A stretch of 64,000 nt of DNA from Promethearchaeota archaeon (GCA_011365055.1 RDOG01000004.1:124001-188000); one strand, 5' to 3'; shown: positions 20,401 to 29,474, counted from the first letter of the stretch. Program-made: numbers and translations. Notes: generated by a model not told the origin, from the sequence alone.

Positions 20401-22643
20401 TAAATCCTCTTAAACCTCTGACAGTAAACGGAAAATTTGTTTCGACTGAAAGATGGCGAGATTTATTTATTGATTGTTTTGTTGGCGCCTATGGATTAAG
20501 AGATCGTTCAAAGGCGACTTTACGAGATGAATTATCAAAATTATATGGATTAGTCCCAGGAGATCATCCTTATGGACATCGGTGTGAAGGAAATGATTGG
20601 CCCCATCTTTCTGAACTTCTTGATTTGTTATATGTGAGATTTCAACTTTGGAAATTCGAATTAAAAGAATTCCATGAAGCAGAACATGTCATGGGAATTA
20701 TTACTAGGCTAAAATATTTATTATTTGAATTAGGTGATTGTTTTAATACAGACAAATCAATAGATATTGAAATTTTATATAGAAAAGATACTTGCCCCAT
20801 CATCGAAATTGATGCATTATCCCCATTAGACAAGAGCTTTATTACTACTTTTTTATTGCAAGGATTATATGAATACTATTCTCAACTCAGGAAAAAAGAA
20901 GAATACAAAGGAGAATTAATTCCAGATAATTTTTTCGTATATTGTTTGATAGACGAAATTCATGAATTAGTACAACAAAAATCGGATGATGCAGCTGTGG
21001 ATTTGCAGATGAATATGATTAAACATCTCTTTACTGAAGCTCGTGATAAAAATATTCGCATGATACCAATGTGTCAAAGCGCTTCGGAATTATACAAGGC
21101 AGTTCCATTAGCACTTAATAATTGTTATACACAAATAATTTTACGACAATTGACAACTGATGACGTTGACGTTTTGGCAGGAACGTGGGGTAAAAAGGAC
21201 CGAGCTTCTGAATATACAGGTATGGAGCCAGAAAAAGTCCAATATTTGAGAAGATTATGGTCAAAATCGGGCCAGGCTTACGTAGCAGGGAAGAAAAAAC
21301 TATTACATGCAGGTTTAATAAAATTACAATATAAAGATGAACCTTACTTGATTGATATTGATGCCGAATTGGAAGTTGCAGCAAAAGTTTTCTCAAAAAG
21401 AGAAAGGACAAAAAAGACAAATAAATTTATTAAAGATGAAATAGGTGATGTCAAAGTTTTACAAACGGATTTGCTTCGTAGTAGCGCAATGAATGGCATG
21501 ATGGAAGGATATACTCCACATTATAAATTAAATTTCATTCATTCAGAAAAGAGACCCATAAAAACAAGTACCGAGAAAATAGAAATTCAAGAAGATTTAG
21601 ATTTCTTACACGTCGTAAAAAAAGCAATTTCTTGGATTGATAAAAACAATCCTACCTGGTTTCAATTATTACACGCTATTTCTGATAATAATGATGACAT
21701 TGAATCTATTAAGACTCATAAATCATGTGATGGGCTTGATGATAATAGAATTAATAAGATTCTAGATAATATTATTGATAATCCCTTATACCATAAACCC
21801 TTAATCATTAAAACTGAAAATGAAGGAAGAGAAATTTATCAGTTAACCGAGTTTGGTGATGAAATCATTCGTATTTATCTAAATCTCTCAAAGGAAGATT
21901 ACTATAAAGATAGAAAAATTGTAAATCTGGACGAAAGATACATTGAGGATAAGGGAGAAGTAATTCAGGACATTTTGTCAACGACAATTCTTGAAGGAAA
22001 TGAAATCAAAAAAGAAATTAAGGAAAAAATTGATTCTGTAAAATATACATTATCCATTAAAAAACAGAAAAATCCAGAATTAGAATTAACTATTCTCGAA
22101 GGCGCATTAAAAGATGCTGAATCAATTAAAGATAAACAATTGATAGGTGAAATAGAATCAATTATTAATTCCATAAGATCTTCTAAACATCATATTTTAA
22201 AATATGTGATTTCACACTTTGATGATTATAAGGGGATTGTTCCATTTACTCCAAAAGTTGAAAATCTAAATGATAATGATTTTATTGATGAAAATAAAAT
22301 TCCTGGGATTACCAAGAAAGAATTAATTGAAACATTAGATGACATTTATAGAAAGACTGCAGATAAAAAATCTATTAAAAAAAGAAAAAGAGAGGGAATT
22401 ATTGAGAGTATCCATGATGGAGTGGATATAAAATATAAATATTTAAGTTTAACAGTTGTTTCACCTAATGAAAATGAGAGAGATGAATTTGGAATAATCA
22501 TGATTATAATGGATTATGATGCATCTAGAGACCTTCAAGACAAAGTAGACTTAATTTTGGGCGAAATTACTCCCGAAAACATCGTAACAGGTCAAAACAT
22601 GTCGGAAATTTTTAAAAAGTTAAATGAATTAGAAAAAAAATAA
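17493..22643 (+). CDS. Giant HerA/VirB4/FtsK-class P-loop ATPase (1716 aa)
   Basis: The ATPase core lies at about residues 880-1300. Walker A is GGTGFGKT near 901-908, followed by IFGIDPKGSGDY; Walker B is CLIDEIHEL near 1150; a HerA/TraD-type sensor segment (MIPMCQSASELYKAVPLALNNC) comes near 1190. These features match DNA- or protein-translocating ATPases of the HerA/VirB4/TraD group, which act as hexamers. Residues 1-280 are an unrecognised alpha/beta region. Residues 290-760 are Ser/Gly/Gln-rich and of low complexity, including a Gly-rich patch (GFEGGLKVTGGLGAG). The C-terminal 400 residues include helix-rich and winged-helix-like parts. The size is far above the usual 500-800 aa. It sits between a membrane protein and a GTPase, so it is the likely motor of a surface or transfer machine. 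Confidence 0.85.
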   Translation: MTEVDKFYYADYLLGEETELIYPEPDINTLYNISNNDKEIDYVVFRINNPNYNLLYQFIKDPEARKKKVKELKESNLPIYTVLKCIKITRVDSQFINLTKFNVPDSAQEKELARFSDLIRMLTKFTALTNVKFMQDDLIIDGYLISAQHNNLEKAKEKVNQLYESFVSLYHALYPQMEFLSFSYKNFKRLLSPFKHLAIVNHKPPSITDDRIVKYQPIKSSEVLKGLYNIRDNIVIWTRIRKIPDDKLLYERIKINELIGILERIKTQIVDSATASIIISAMASFAQTETETKGWSRGTSESMGETDVGNISNITRSTGHSENVKDLDSSYGGVIRMEKSSVLNASEKNINEQLSQTKRFNQELDSINQIKKETSTDTMTSKDAILRERVFTKENLAEIKEGAVNSQERQYREWDVIDNVGLERIQVQDATSQRIDYKGDVLHINNPLSRIGTVAKTGETSPYLKDYGLDGLQQGGSIARTGSLDADAYVGYDGAVGFEGGLKVTGGLGAGSNRVEASARFYTQQELNWGVKGSSNLSDDFIYYQKAEGIVAQFDDSILHQSDAITKFGSETITMDKGITSQEISVADRIKDLQTFSSSSEDLRINSYSEMRDLEQLRSSSSGIESSDSSIQNQQLINEQINSTKFQEIRNQYFGKEYSYGDSATTSISHQLGTSINKSSGLNESINLSKSSGITQGFAGGVAGGVNLSRTIASSYINQNAENAKFLLSKLAMRYEQGRASGMLLNEMIITAEHQYGLDTTLSLIEGLFRNVGQDILSYREFIYNDEKAVQFFLSYLYNHSAFPMKITDEKTAYDGELHKLKYSIPITNDEAAILFTPSLEEMPGLEVLRKDIPVFYQEFDMKEYEYEDFIELGKIVWQDKVTGRLFGFDYNQEFHLLVAGGTGFGKTITVIKIIRQLYDRGNKIFGIDPKGSGDYSKLINLCKDQGKRLLFFSFERDDNGQAIFGPLMINPLKPLTVNGKFVSTERWRDLFIDCFVGAYGLRDRSKATLRDELSKLYGLVPGDHPYGHRCEGNDWPHLSELLDLLYVRFQLWKFELKEFHEAEHVMGIITRLKYLLFELGDCFNTDKSIDIEILYRKDTCPIIEIDALSPLDKSFITTFLLQGLYEYYSQLRKKEEYKGELIPDNFFVYCLIDEIHELVQQKSDDAAVDLQMNMIKHLFTEARDKNIRMIPMCQSASELYKAVPLALNNCYTQIILRQLTTDDVDVLAGTWGKKDRASEYTGMEPEKVQYLRRLWSKSGQAYVAGKKKLLHAGLIKLQYKDEPYLIDIDAELEVAAKVFSKRERTKKTNKFIKDEIGDVKVLQTDLLRSSAMNGMMEGYTPHYKLNFIHSEKRPIKTSTEKIEIQEDLDFLHVVKKAISWIDKNNPTWFQLLHAISDNNDDIESIKTHKSCDGLDDNRINKILDNIIDNPLYHKPLIIKTENEGREIYQLTEFGDEIIRIYLNLSKEDYYKDRKIVNLDERYIEDKGEVIQDILSTTILEGNEIKKEIKEKIDSVKYTLSIKKQKNPELELTILEGALKDAESIKDKQLIGEIESIINSIRSSKHHILKYVISHFDDYKGIVPFTPKVENLNDNDFIDENKIPGITKKELIETLDDIYRKTADKKSIKKRKREGIIESIHDGVDIKYKYLSLTVVSPNENERDEFGIIMIIMDYDASRDLQDKVDLILGEITPENIVTGQNMSEIFKKLNELEKK

Positions 22644-22658
22644 GGATTGATAATTTTA

Positions 22659-23876
22659 ATGTCCGTTGCAGTCCAATCCAAGATAGCTGTGTTAGGAAAT
22701 ACAAAAGCAGGTAAAACTACATGGGTAAGAAGGAATTTAGACCGAAAATGTAAGAATAATTACGAATTAGCTGCAGATAATAACGCAACAATTGGAGAAA
22801 ACAGAAAGCAATGGAAATTTGGTAATTTGTTTCGAGTTACATTCATGGATTGCGGGGGACAAGAATCTGAGAGATCAAAACAACATTCAGGCACTACTGA
22901 AAGAATTATATTTGCTAAAGCAAAAAATATTTTATATTTTTTAAGAACGATTGATTTAGATGAAAAGTCAAGATCTTTCATTCATCATTGGAATTCTAAT
23001 TTTGAATTAGGTCATCAAGCAAATCAAGTATTAAAAAATAGAATTCTGAAAGAGACCTTCCAATTAATTAATATCATTGGTAGCATAAAAAAATTTGAAA
23101 AAAATGCAAAAATTCACATATTTTTAAGTAGATTTGATGAAGTTGTAGAATTTTTAAATGGTGATTTAAAATTAATAGAAAAATGGTTAACTGTTTTTAT
23201 TGATTTTTTTCATGGAATATTAAACGCTACTAATGATTTGAATTTCTTAGGACAAATTTATGCAGTATCGACAAAAAATAACTTCTATTATTATATTAAA
23301 AATTCTAAATTGGCAAGAGGAAGCATTACCCAATTATTTAATACCTTAATACCAAGGCAAGAACAACTTAATGACGTGATTAAAAGTAATGGAGAATTAA
23401 TTAAAAGACAAGGGGCAAAAAGGCTTTTCTTACGAATGGTGAATGAAGATGGCTTTGATATATGTGAGCCTTATGAGTCCAATTATATAATCAATTCAAA
23501 CAACGAGCACGAAATTGAAAAATTATTATATTATACTGAAACAAAATTAAATTTATCCACTCAAGAAGAAAGAGCCTTTGTAAATGAATACCCATTCTCA
23601 AATCTTTCTTCTGATTCCCAATTTAAAAAACGAATGGATTCAAATATTAGTGTATTTAATATAGAATATCCATCAAATAATTCTAATAAAATTATAAAGG
23701 AAAGACATTACTGTTTATGGAGCCAAATTTCGAGAGATATTTATATAATATTGCTTGTACAATTTCAAGGAAAAAACGATCAAAAACCTAGTGATTTAAT
23801 TAATTATGCAATTTTATCTAGAATTTCTGAAAGTATAAATAAAATAATAAATGAAATAGAAAAAATATATGCTTAA
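22659..23876 (+). CDS. Rag/Gtr-like small GTPase with C-terminal extension
   Basis: The 405-aa protein has G1 GNTKAGKT at 13-20 and G3 DCGGQE from D64. DCGGQ is the form seen in Rag/Gtr and Arf-like GTPases. A degenerate G4, LSRFDEV, lies near 156-162. The remaining 200 residues resemble the longin/roadblock-type C-terminal domain that Rag GTPases use to dimerise, ending RISESINKIINEIEKI. I choose the ATG at 22659, preceded by AAGGATTGA, rather than the TTG at 22647 inside that ribosome-binding site. It lies directly after the giant ATPase and overlaps no gene upstream. It may regulate assembly of the neighbouring membrane machine; that link is inferred from position. Confidence 0.8.
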   Translation: MSVAVQSKIAVLGNTKAGKTTWVRRNLDRKCKNNYELAADNNATIGENRKQWKFGNLFRVTFMDCGGQESERSKQHSGTTERIIFAKAKNILYFLRTIDLDEKSRSFIHHWNSNFELGHQANQVLKNRILKETFQLINIIGSIKKFEKNAKIHIFLSRFDEVVEFLNGDLKLIEKWLTVFIDFFHGILNATNDLNFLGQIYAVSTKNNFYYYIKNSKLARGSITQLFNTLIPRQEQLNDVIKSNGELIKRQGAKRLFLRMVNEDGFDICEPYESNYIINSNNEHEIEKLLYYTETKLNLSTQEERAFVNEYPFSNLSSDSQFKKRMDSNISVFNIEYPSNNSNKIIKERHYCLWSQISRDIYIILLVQFQGKNDQKPSDLINYAILSRISESINKIINEIEKIYA

Positions 23877-23898
23877 AAAAATACGAGGAATGAAGAAT

Positions 23899-24318
23899 AT
23901 GGCTGAAAATGAAGAAGGCAAACCATCTACTCGAAGATTAATTGAAGTTTTTAAAGCAGATGGTAAGTTATTGGAATTTATAACATTTTTTGATTTTAAG
24001 ACTGCTAGTAAGGCTTCAGAAAATACCATGTTTCTAGGAGAATTTGGAAAAAGATTGCCGGAAACAATAGCTGGTAACACTATTGACCAAAAAATTATTT
24101 TAGGATCCGTTCAATTTCTACCTGAAAGTGCTTGGGAATTCTTATATAATTATACTAGTGAAATGGTAGCTTGGGAAGAAAAAAGAGATAAAAAACTCCC
24201 AAGAACCAAAACAGAATACGTCGACGCGGATGGCCAAAGAAAATTTATCGATTTTCAACAAGAAATCGTAAAAAATCTAAATATTTTGACGAAACCAGAA
24301 GAGAAGAAAAAGAAATAA
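23899..24318 (+). CDS. Hypothetical protein of the surface/ATPase operon
   Basis: The 139-aa soluble protein has a charged start (MAENEEGKPSTRRLIEV), a middle segment with ETIAGNTIDQKIILGS and a Lys-rich end. The chosen ATG at 23899 has GAGGA 9 nt upstream; an in-frame ATG at 23869 overlaps the GTPase gene and lacks a ribosome-binding site. No domain is recognised. Close packing puts it in one operon with the GTPase and the next zinc protein. Confidence 0.65.
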   Translation: MAENEEGKPSTRRLIEVFKADGKLLEFITFFDFKTASKASENTMFLGEFGKRLPETIAGNTIDQKIILGSVQFLPESAWEFLYNYTSEMVAWEEKRDKKLPRTKTEYVDADGQRKFIDFQQEIVKNLNILTKPEEKKKK

Positions 24319-24351
24319 CTTTATTTTTATTCTAATTTTTAATTGATTAAA

Positions 24352-25110
24352 ATGGACACAAATGAAAATAAGCTCAGTTTCATCATAGATATTTTAAAAG
24401 CGGTTCCAAATTGTTTGCTTAAAGAAGAAAAACAAGAATTTGAAATGATATTAAAGAGAAATCCTAATTCAATAAATGAAGAATATGTCAGTAAATTATA
24501 TGAAAAAATAATAATCAATATTAAAAGCGGTCTTAACATTGAGCCAAAAAGAAAAATCAAATTTAAACCAGAAAGAGATGATTTCATTGAAAAAGGGATT
24601 TCAGAATTTCAAGTAGGAGACCAAGTTACTTTTATAGCAGTGATTTTTAAGAATAAGGCACCTCATTATCAATGGGTTTGCAAGGTTTGTTCTGAAAAAA
24701 TATCTAAAAATAATCCGCATCCAAAATTGGTTTTATTCAAGCCAAAAACTTCTTGTCCTAGATGTGGTAGGTCATTTTTAATGTGTCCTGACTGTAAAAC
24801 AAAAGCACTTGTTAGAGGAAAATGTGTTAATGACGAATGTGGAAAAATTTGGTATGATTATCATATTTTTCTTAGATTTTATCTTCAGGATAATAAAGGG
24901 GGAAAAATTTTGGCTAAAGCATCAGGTAAAAAACCAGCAAAATTACTTGATATTCCAACTCTTGACTTAATTAAAGCACTTCAAGAAAATAAATTGGATC
25001 TTGATCAAATTATAGGAAAAAAATTTAGATGGTTCGGTAATGTGGGGAAAGAAAGATCAGGTACAATTTATTTTAGACCTTTATGGTGGGAGAAACCAAT
25101 CCAAAATTAA
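24352..25110 (+). CDS. Zinc-ribbon / OB-fold protein (RPA- or MCM-N-like)
   Basis: The 252-aa protein opens with about 75 helical residues. A beta segment (FQVGDQVTFIAVIFKNKAPHY) then leads into two zinc ribbons: WVCKVC paired with CPRCG (near 107-141) and MCPDC paired with CVNDEC (near 146-165). It continues YDYHIFLRFYLQDN into an OB-like sheet. Zinc ribbon inside an OB fold is the pattern of RPA70-C and MCM N-terminal domains. The gene at 52722 on the other strand has the same layout with FLRFKMTD, suggesting a shared family. It closes the operon that began at 9182. Start is ATG at 24352; TTG at 24343 is possible. Confidence 0.65.
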   Translation: MDTNENKLSFIIDILKAVPNCLLKEEKQEFEMILKRNPNSINEEYVSKLYEKIIINIKSGLNIEPKRKIKFKPERDDFIEKGISEFQVGDQVTFIAVIFKNKAPHYQWVCKVCSEKISKNNPHPKLVLFKPKTSCPRCGRSFLMCPDCKTKALVRGKCVNDECGKIWYDYHIFLRFYLQDNKGGKILAKASGKKPAKLLDIPTLDLIKALQENKLDLDQIIGKKFRWFGNVGKERSGTIYFRPLWWEKPIQN

Positions 25111-25467
25111 TATTTTATCTAATTTATTTCTTAAAAAAATTGGATTTTCAAAATCTTTGATATTTCTTTTCAAATTTAATTATTAATCCATCTTTATTCC
25201 TTTTAAGTTAAGTTAACAAATTTAAAAATTCAATCCTAATTACAAGTAATTTAATTTAATGGATTTGAAAACAATCCGTTTTGTATCTTGTTTTTTTGCT
25301 TTATTTCTAACGACTACTTTCCAAATGGACGTGAAAGATGTAATGTAGAAATGAATGAAACCAAAAGATCATTGGCAATAGGAAAAAATCTGAAAATAAA
25401 ATGGTATTCAGAGAATTAATTGAATAAAGCAAAAAAGAGATCTAAATAATTATTGGAGGATGATTCT
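25111..25467. other. Intergenic region between two operons
   Basis: This 357-bp gap contains T-rich tracts soon after 25110, suitable for termination, and A+T-rich promoter-like sequence further right. A 29-codon ATG frame at 25259-25348 with a hydrophobic centre is seen, without a ribosome-binding site, and is not called. The gap separates the surface/ATPase block from the coiled-coil/AAA+ block. Confidence 0.4.
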
Positions 25468-26904
25468 ATGAATTTGTCCACTTATTTTAAATCAAAAAGT
25501 CTAAATGATAGTGAAGATCTCTTAAAAGATTCTAAGAATGATGGATTAGAATTAGAATTTAAGAAAAAATTAGAAAAAATTCAAAATAAAATTAAAAAAA
25601 GATATTCTATCGATATAAATTCTGTAAAAAGTACCGAATTTTTTAATGTAGATTCAATATTTAATAATGAAATTGTTGATTTGACTTGGATTACCATAGA
25701 TGGAATTACAAATAATGAAAAAACTGTGAATAATAAAGATAACCGAATGAGATTATGCGTTTTTGAAGATAATACGAGAAGGACAAGAAATTACATATGG
25801 TTATGGCCCGATGAAGAAGTTAAGAAAATATATAGAATTCGGGATAAAATTCGGGAATATATCAATTCGTTTCCAGTTCTTGATTACAAAATCTTAAACC
25901 GCGCTTTTAGAGGTTCTAATAGAATTTCTGCAAGAGGTATAAGAACTGACCAAAAAGATGAATTTATTGACACTATTTTAGAATTAGAAAAAGAACTTGA
26001 AAAAGAATTCAATAGATGTTATCATCGTGGATACCGCATTAAAAGAGATTTAATAAGGATTGAATTTGCTTTAAAATACCAAAAATTTCATCAAGAAAAA
26101 CATGGAGAATTGCCCACGTGGGAGGATATTGAACAGCATTTAAAGGAAAATATTGAACCACTTTTACCTGAAAGGATAAAATATGGAGATAAAGTAAAAA
26201 TTACAATTCATTTCGATGAAATAATTTTACCAAAAAGACTTCAAGAAGAATTTCGAATAGCAGCAGAAATTGCCAAAGAAAGACAAATAATTGAAGAGCA
26301 AACGTTACAAAAGAAATTAGATAATATTAAAACCAAAGAAGAAATTTTCGACATAAAATTAGTAATGAAAGAAAAAGATGAAAAATTAAGGATTAAATTG
26401 GAAGAATTTCAAAAAGCCATGCAAGTTGGGTTTCATAATACCGCTGTACAAGTATTTAACATTGCCACAGGTAATTTTTGGCCGGAAGCTTTCGAAATTG
26501 TAAATACACTTTTGAATAAAGTAGGTAAAGGATCTAATAAAATACCCACTAGTGCAATAGGGCGATTACAAAAGTTACGAGAAATATTTCTTGATATAGA
26601 TAATTTGAAAATTGGTTCGCACAAAGAAATGAATGATTTAGTCAATAAATTTGATGAAATCTTACAAAAAGCACAATCCGGAAACATTGATAAGACAAAT
26701 TTATCCGAAATTAAAGTTGATTTGCAAGACCAATTAAAAATAATAAGAAAAAATTGTGAAATGATAGTCACTTTATTTGAAGAAACGAAAAAAATGTCTG
26801 GCATTGAAAAATATGATACGAGCGAATTAAGAAAAAGAAGAAAAGAAAGACAATTACAAGGAATGAAGCAATCCATAAAACAAATGATTCCCCAGGAGGC
26901 ATAA
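25468..26904 (+). CDS. Coiled-coil protein, first gene of the Ycf46-like module
   Basis: The 478-aa protein is mostly helical. Long heptad-like stretches lie at about 20-45, 160-190 and 250-330, and the C-terminus is Lys/Arg-rich (ELRKRRKERQLQGMKQSIKQ). An N-terminal alpha/beta part (about 45-130) contains DLTWITIDGI and NYIWLWPDEEVKKIYRIRDKI. The true start is ATG at 25468, since GGAGG lies 8 nt upstream. It ends two nucleotides before the AAA+ gene, so the two are coupled; it may be the substrate adaptor or scaffold of that ATPase. No family recognised. Confidence 0.7.
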   Translation: MNLSTYFKSKSLNDSEDLLKDSKNDGLELEFKKKLEKIQNKIKKRYSIDINSVKSTEFFNVDSIFNNEIVDLTWITIDGITNNEKTVNNKDNRMRLCVFEDNTRRTRNYIWLWPDEEVKKIYRIRDKIREYINSFPVLDYKILNRAFRGSNRISARGIRTDQKDEFIDTILELEKELEKEFNRCYHRGYRIKRDLIRIEFALKYQKFHQEKHGELPTWEDIEQHLKENIEPLLPERIKYGDKVKITIHFDEIILPKRLQEEFRIAAEIAKERQIIEEQTLQKKLDNIKTKEEIFDIKLVMKEKDEKLRIKLEEFQKAMQVGFHNTAVQVFNIATGNFWPEAFEIVNTLLNKVGKGSNKIPTSAIGRLQKLREIFLDIDNLKIGSHKEMNDLVNKFDEILQKAQSGNIDKTNLSEIKVDLQDQLKIIRKNCEMIVTLFEETKKMSGIEKYDTSELRKRRKERQLQGMKQSIKQMIPQEA

Positions 26905-26906
26905 TC

Positions 26907-28835
26907 ATGTCAATTGCGGACGATAAATCAAGTTATTATTTCTTTTTAAATAATATTGAATCAATTGAGGACATGCTTCAAAATTATATAACGGGGAGTA
27001 CTGCAGAAGATGATTTGATTGAAGAATTGACTTCAAGATCAGATGCCGGTCAAGACACACTCCATTATATAAAATGTCGTGAAGAATTAAGATTAGTTGA
27101 AATATTATCTCAAGAATTTGGGAAAGAAAGAGGCAAAGATATTTGGGTTTTCGATATACATCGATCTTTGAATCTATATTATAGTAATCTAAAGAAAAAA
27201 GACCAAAAAAAATTGAAAGCTTCTTTAACTGAAGAATCAAAAGAAAATATAAGTTCGGGTAATATAGACGAATTACTAAAATTCATTTATGACTATAAAA
27301 TTCCAAAAAATGAAACAGACCAACCTTTACATGAAAATGGGACAGTTTTTATTCTATTAGGATTTCATGAATACTTAAATAATGATTTTATTAAAAGAAT
27401 ATTGAAAAATATTCTTGAAGGATATTCCTTTAAAGAGAAAAATAAGAAAACACTTATTTTTATAAGTCCATGTTGGCCCCTTGAAAATGGTATTGAAAAA
27501 TGGTCTCTAGATTTAAAAGATGATATAAATAAATATGATTGGACTCTTCCGCCTAAAGATGTAGTTGCAGCGACGGTTATTTCTTCTCTTCGAGGAATAT
27601 TAAATGATAGCTCTAATAATCTAACAGAAAAATACGAACTCATTAAAAAAGAAGATGTTCCACGATTAATAGAGTTAATGAGAGGTCTAATATCCAGAGA
27701 AATCAAAGATATAATTAAGAGAATTTTTCATCAAAACTATCATAATAAAAGCATGAAATATAAAATTGATTTAAATGATTGTAATGCGGAAAAAATAAAA
27801 ATTTTAGAGAATCTTTACCCAAATATTAAATTTCTTAATCCGAAAAATAAGACCTTTGATTATGGAGGACTCGATCATACTCTTGTTAAACCAGGATATT
27901 CGCTTGAAAAATTTAGAGAAGTGTTAGATAGAACATCGACTAGTAAAAAATATGCCATTCCAGCGATTATTTTAGCAGGTATAACAGGAACAGGAAAGAC
28001 AGAATTTGCAAAAAGAGCATTTGCACAAAGAGATCTTGGTCAAAAAGGGTTTAATAATATAAATTTAAAGCCTACTTTTCAACATAAAGTAGAATATGAC
28101 TCTCATGTCGGTGAAATGCCTAAAAAAATTCAAGAACTTGGAAAATTATTAGATGCTATTGAAGATTGTGTCTGTATTTGGGACGAGGCAGAGAAAAATT
28201 TAGGTGATAATGATAGAGAACTAGATGGTGGTACAACTGTTCAGATGCAGGGAGAAATATTAAAACTCCTTCAAGATAAGCCTTCTACAGCAGTCATCAT
28301 ATTTACAATGAATCAATGGTATAAATTGAAACCTGAAATCCTTAGTAGATTTGGCAATAATATCTTGTTTTTTGATTTCCCTAATCTATTAACAAGAAAA
28401 GAAGTATTTAACTCTCATTTAAAGAATAACGACCAGGATCCAAATAAATTCGATTTAGAAAAACTAGCCAAACTTAGTAAATATTTTGTTCATAGAGATA
28501 TATCTTTTGTAGTTTTAACCGCTTGTCAACAAGCTTATTCTCCTATTAATGGAGTAGAAATCACTACGGATGATATTATTCAACAAATTAAATCTCATCG
28601 AAGTAGTTGTGTTTATAGTCAAAAACATGAAGATATTGATGATATGAGAAAGCGAGCTCAAAAAATGAATTTGATTAATGAATCACAACTTAATGAATTT
28701 ACATATGATGATTTTAAGACTTACCAGAATGGATCTCGGGATAATGAAAGTGAAAATGATGAAAAAGATTCAGAACTTTCAAATAACATCGATCTAACTC
28801 AAAAATTGAAAAAATTAAAGTCAAAAGTTTCTTGA
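26907..28835 (+). CDS. Ycf46-type AAA+ ATPase
   Basis: The 642-aa protein has a Ycf46-like N-terminal half. There, REELRLVEIL precedes IWVFDIHRSL and then FILLGFHEYLNNDFIKRILKNI, followed by KTLIFISPCWPLENGIEKW and a TLPP segment. The AAA+ domain has Walker A GITGTGKTEF near 356-365 and Walker B CIWDEAEK near 420-427. A variant sensor region (IIFTMNQWYKL) and an LSRFGNN segment with a candidate arginine finger follow. Ycf46 ATPases are known from plastids and cyanobacteria, often beside DUF1257 and DUF2997 genes, as here. The C-terminal 80 residues are acidic and disordered. The biochemical role is not established; a remodelling function is inferred. Confidence 0.8.
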   Translation: MSIADDKSSYYFFLNNIESIEDMLQNYITGSTAEDDLIEELTSRSDAGQDTLHYIKCREELRLVEILSQEFGKERGKDIWVFDIHRSLNLYYSNLKKKDQKKLKASLTEESKENISSGNIDELLKFIYDYKIPKNETDQPLHENGTVFILLGFHEYLNNDFIKRILKNILEGYSFKEKNKKTLIFISPCWPLENGIEKWSLDLKDDINKYDWTLPPKDVVAATVISSLRGILNDSSNNLTEKYELIKKEDVPRLIELMRGLISREIKDIIKRIFHQNYHNKSMKYKIDLNDCNAEKIKILENLYPNIKFLNPKNKTFDYGGLDHTLVKPGYSLEKFREVLDRTSTSKKYAIPAIILAGITGTGKTEFAKRAFAQRDLGQKGFNNINLKPTFQHKVEYDSHVGEMPKKIQELGKLLDAIEDCVCIWDEAEKNLGDNDRELDGGTTVQMQGEILKLLQDKPSTAVIIFTMNQWYKLKPEILSRFGNNILFFDFPNLLTRKEVFNSHLKNNDQDPNKFDLEKLAKLSKYFVHRDISFVVLTACQQAYSPINGVEITTDDIIQQIKSHRSSCVYSQKHEDIDDMRKRAQKMNLINESQLNEFTYDDFKTYQNGSRDNESENDEKDSELSNNIDLTQKLKKLKSKVS

Positions 28836-28848
28836 AAAGGTGAATTTA

Positions 28849-29268
28849 ATGTCTCATTTTACAAAATTAAAAACTCGGCTTAATGACCTTAATTGTTTAG
28901 AAAAGGCTCTAAAAGATTTGAAATTAAATTATAAAATAGCTAATAAAAATGAAAAAATTATTCTTCACGGTTATTACGGAACAAGAAAAGTTGATATCTT
29001 ATTAAAAACAAGTGAGCATGGTTCAAATTATAATGTCGGTCTTATAAAGAAAAAGGATGGAATATACGAATTGGTTGGAGATTTCATGAATTTTAGAGTT
29101 AAACACGAAAATAATTTATTATTAAATCAAACAAAATTCTCAAACGTTTTACGTCAATTACACGATAAACATAAAACGCTCAACGCGTGTAGAAAACAAA
29201 GAAAGTCAGTCAAAAGTGTTATATATGATTCTAAAAATCAAAGATATGTGATCAAGGTGAGAAGATGA
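28849..29268 (+). CDS. DUF1257 (Ycf35-like) protein
   Basis: The 139-aa protein starts MSHFTKLKTRLNDLNCLEKAL, the hallmark N-terminus of DUF1257/Ycf35 (MSHF-x-x-x-KT-x-x-x-D-x-x-x-L-x-x-AL). It continues with LKLNYK and a beta-rich domain, then a basic end. The ATG at 28849 follows AGGTGAATTTA; the nearby GTG at 28840 is inside that ribosome-binding site. The function of the family is unknown. Its partners upstream (Ycf46-type ATPase) and downstream (DUF2997, 4-nt overlap) are the same as in bacteria. Confidence 0.85.
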   Translation: MSHFTKLKTRLNDLNCLEKALKDLKLNYKIANKNEKIILHGYYGTRKVDILLKTSEHGSNYNVGLIKKKDGIYELVGDFMNFRVKHENNLLLNQTKFSNVLRQLHDKHKTLNACRKQRKSVKSVIYDSKNQRYVIKVRR

Positions 29269-29474
29269 CAGATAATGGAGAAATAACAATAATAATTCCT
29301 GAAGATGGAGAAGTGGAAATACAGGTAAAAAATGTAAAGGGAAATGATTGTATTCACTTAACTGAATTTCTAGAAAAAGAATTGGGTGAAATTATTGAAC
29401 CTCGTCAAAAAACTCCAGAATATTTTCAAAAAACAAAAAACATTTCAACTCGAAAATCTAGAATTATATCCTAG
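29265..29474 (+). CDS. DUF2997 protein
   Basis: The 69-aa protein matches DUF2997: a strand ITIIIPEDGEVEIQVKNV, then KGNDCIHLTEFLEKELGEI and KTPEYFQK. The pattern is a PDG-like turn, G-x-x-C, a helix with LE-x-x-LG, and TPEYF. Its ATG overlaps the DUF1257 stop by 4 nt, a typical translational coupling. The conserved Cys (about residue 28) might bind a metal or cofactor. Unknown function, but the order ATPase-DUF1257-DUF2997 is a conserved trio. Confidence 0.8.
   Translation: MTDNGEITIIIPEDGEVEIQVKNVKGNDCIHLTEFLEKELGEIIEPRQKTPEYFQKTKNISTRKSRIIS

Noticed and set aside
25259..25348. 29-codon ORF with a hydrophobic centre
   Set aside because: Too short, no ribosome-binding site; could be a chance frame in the intergenic gap.
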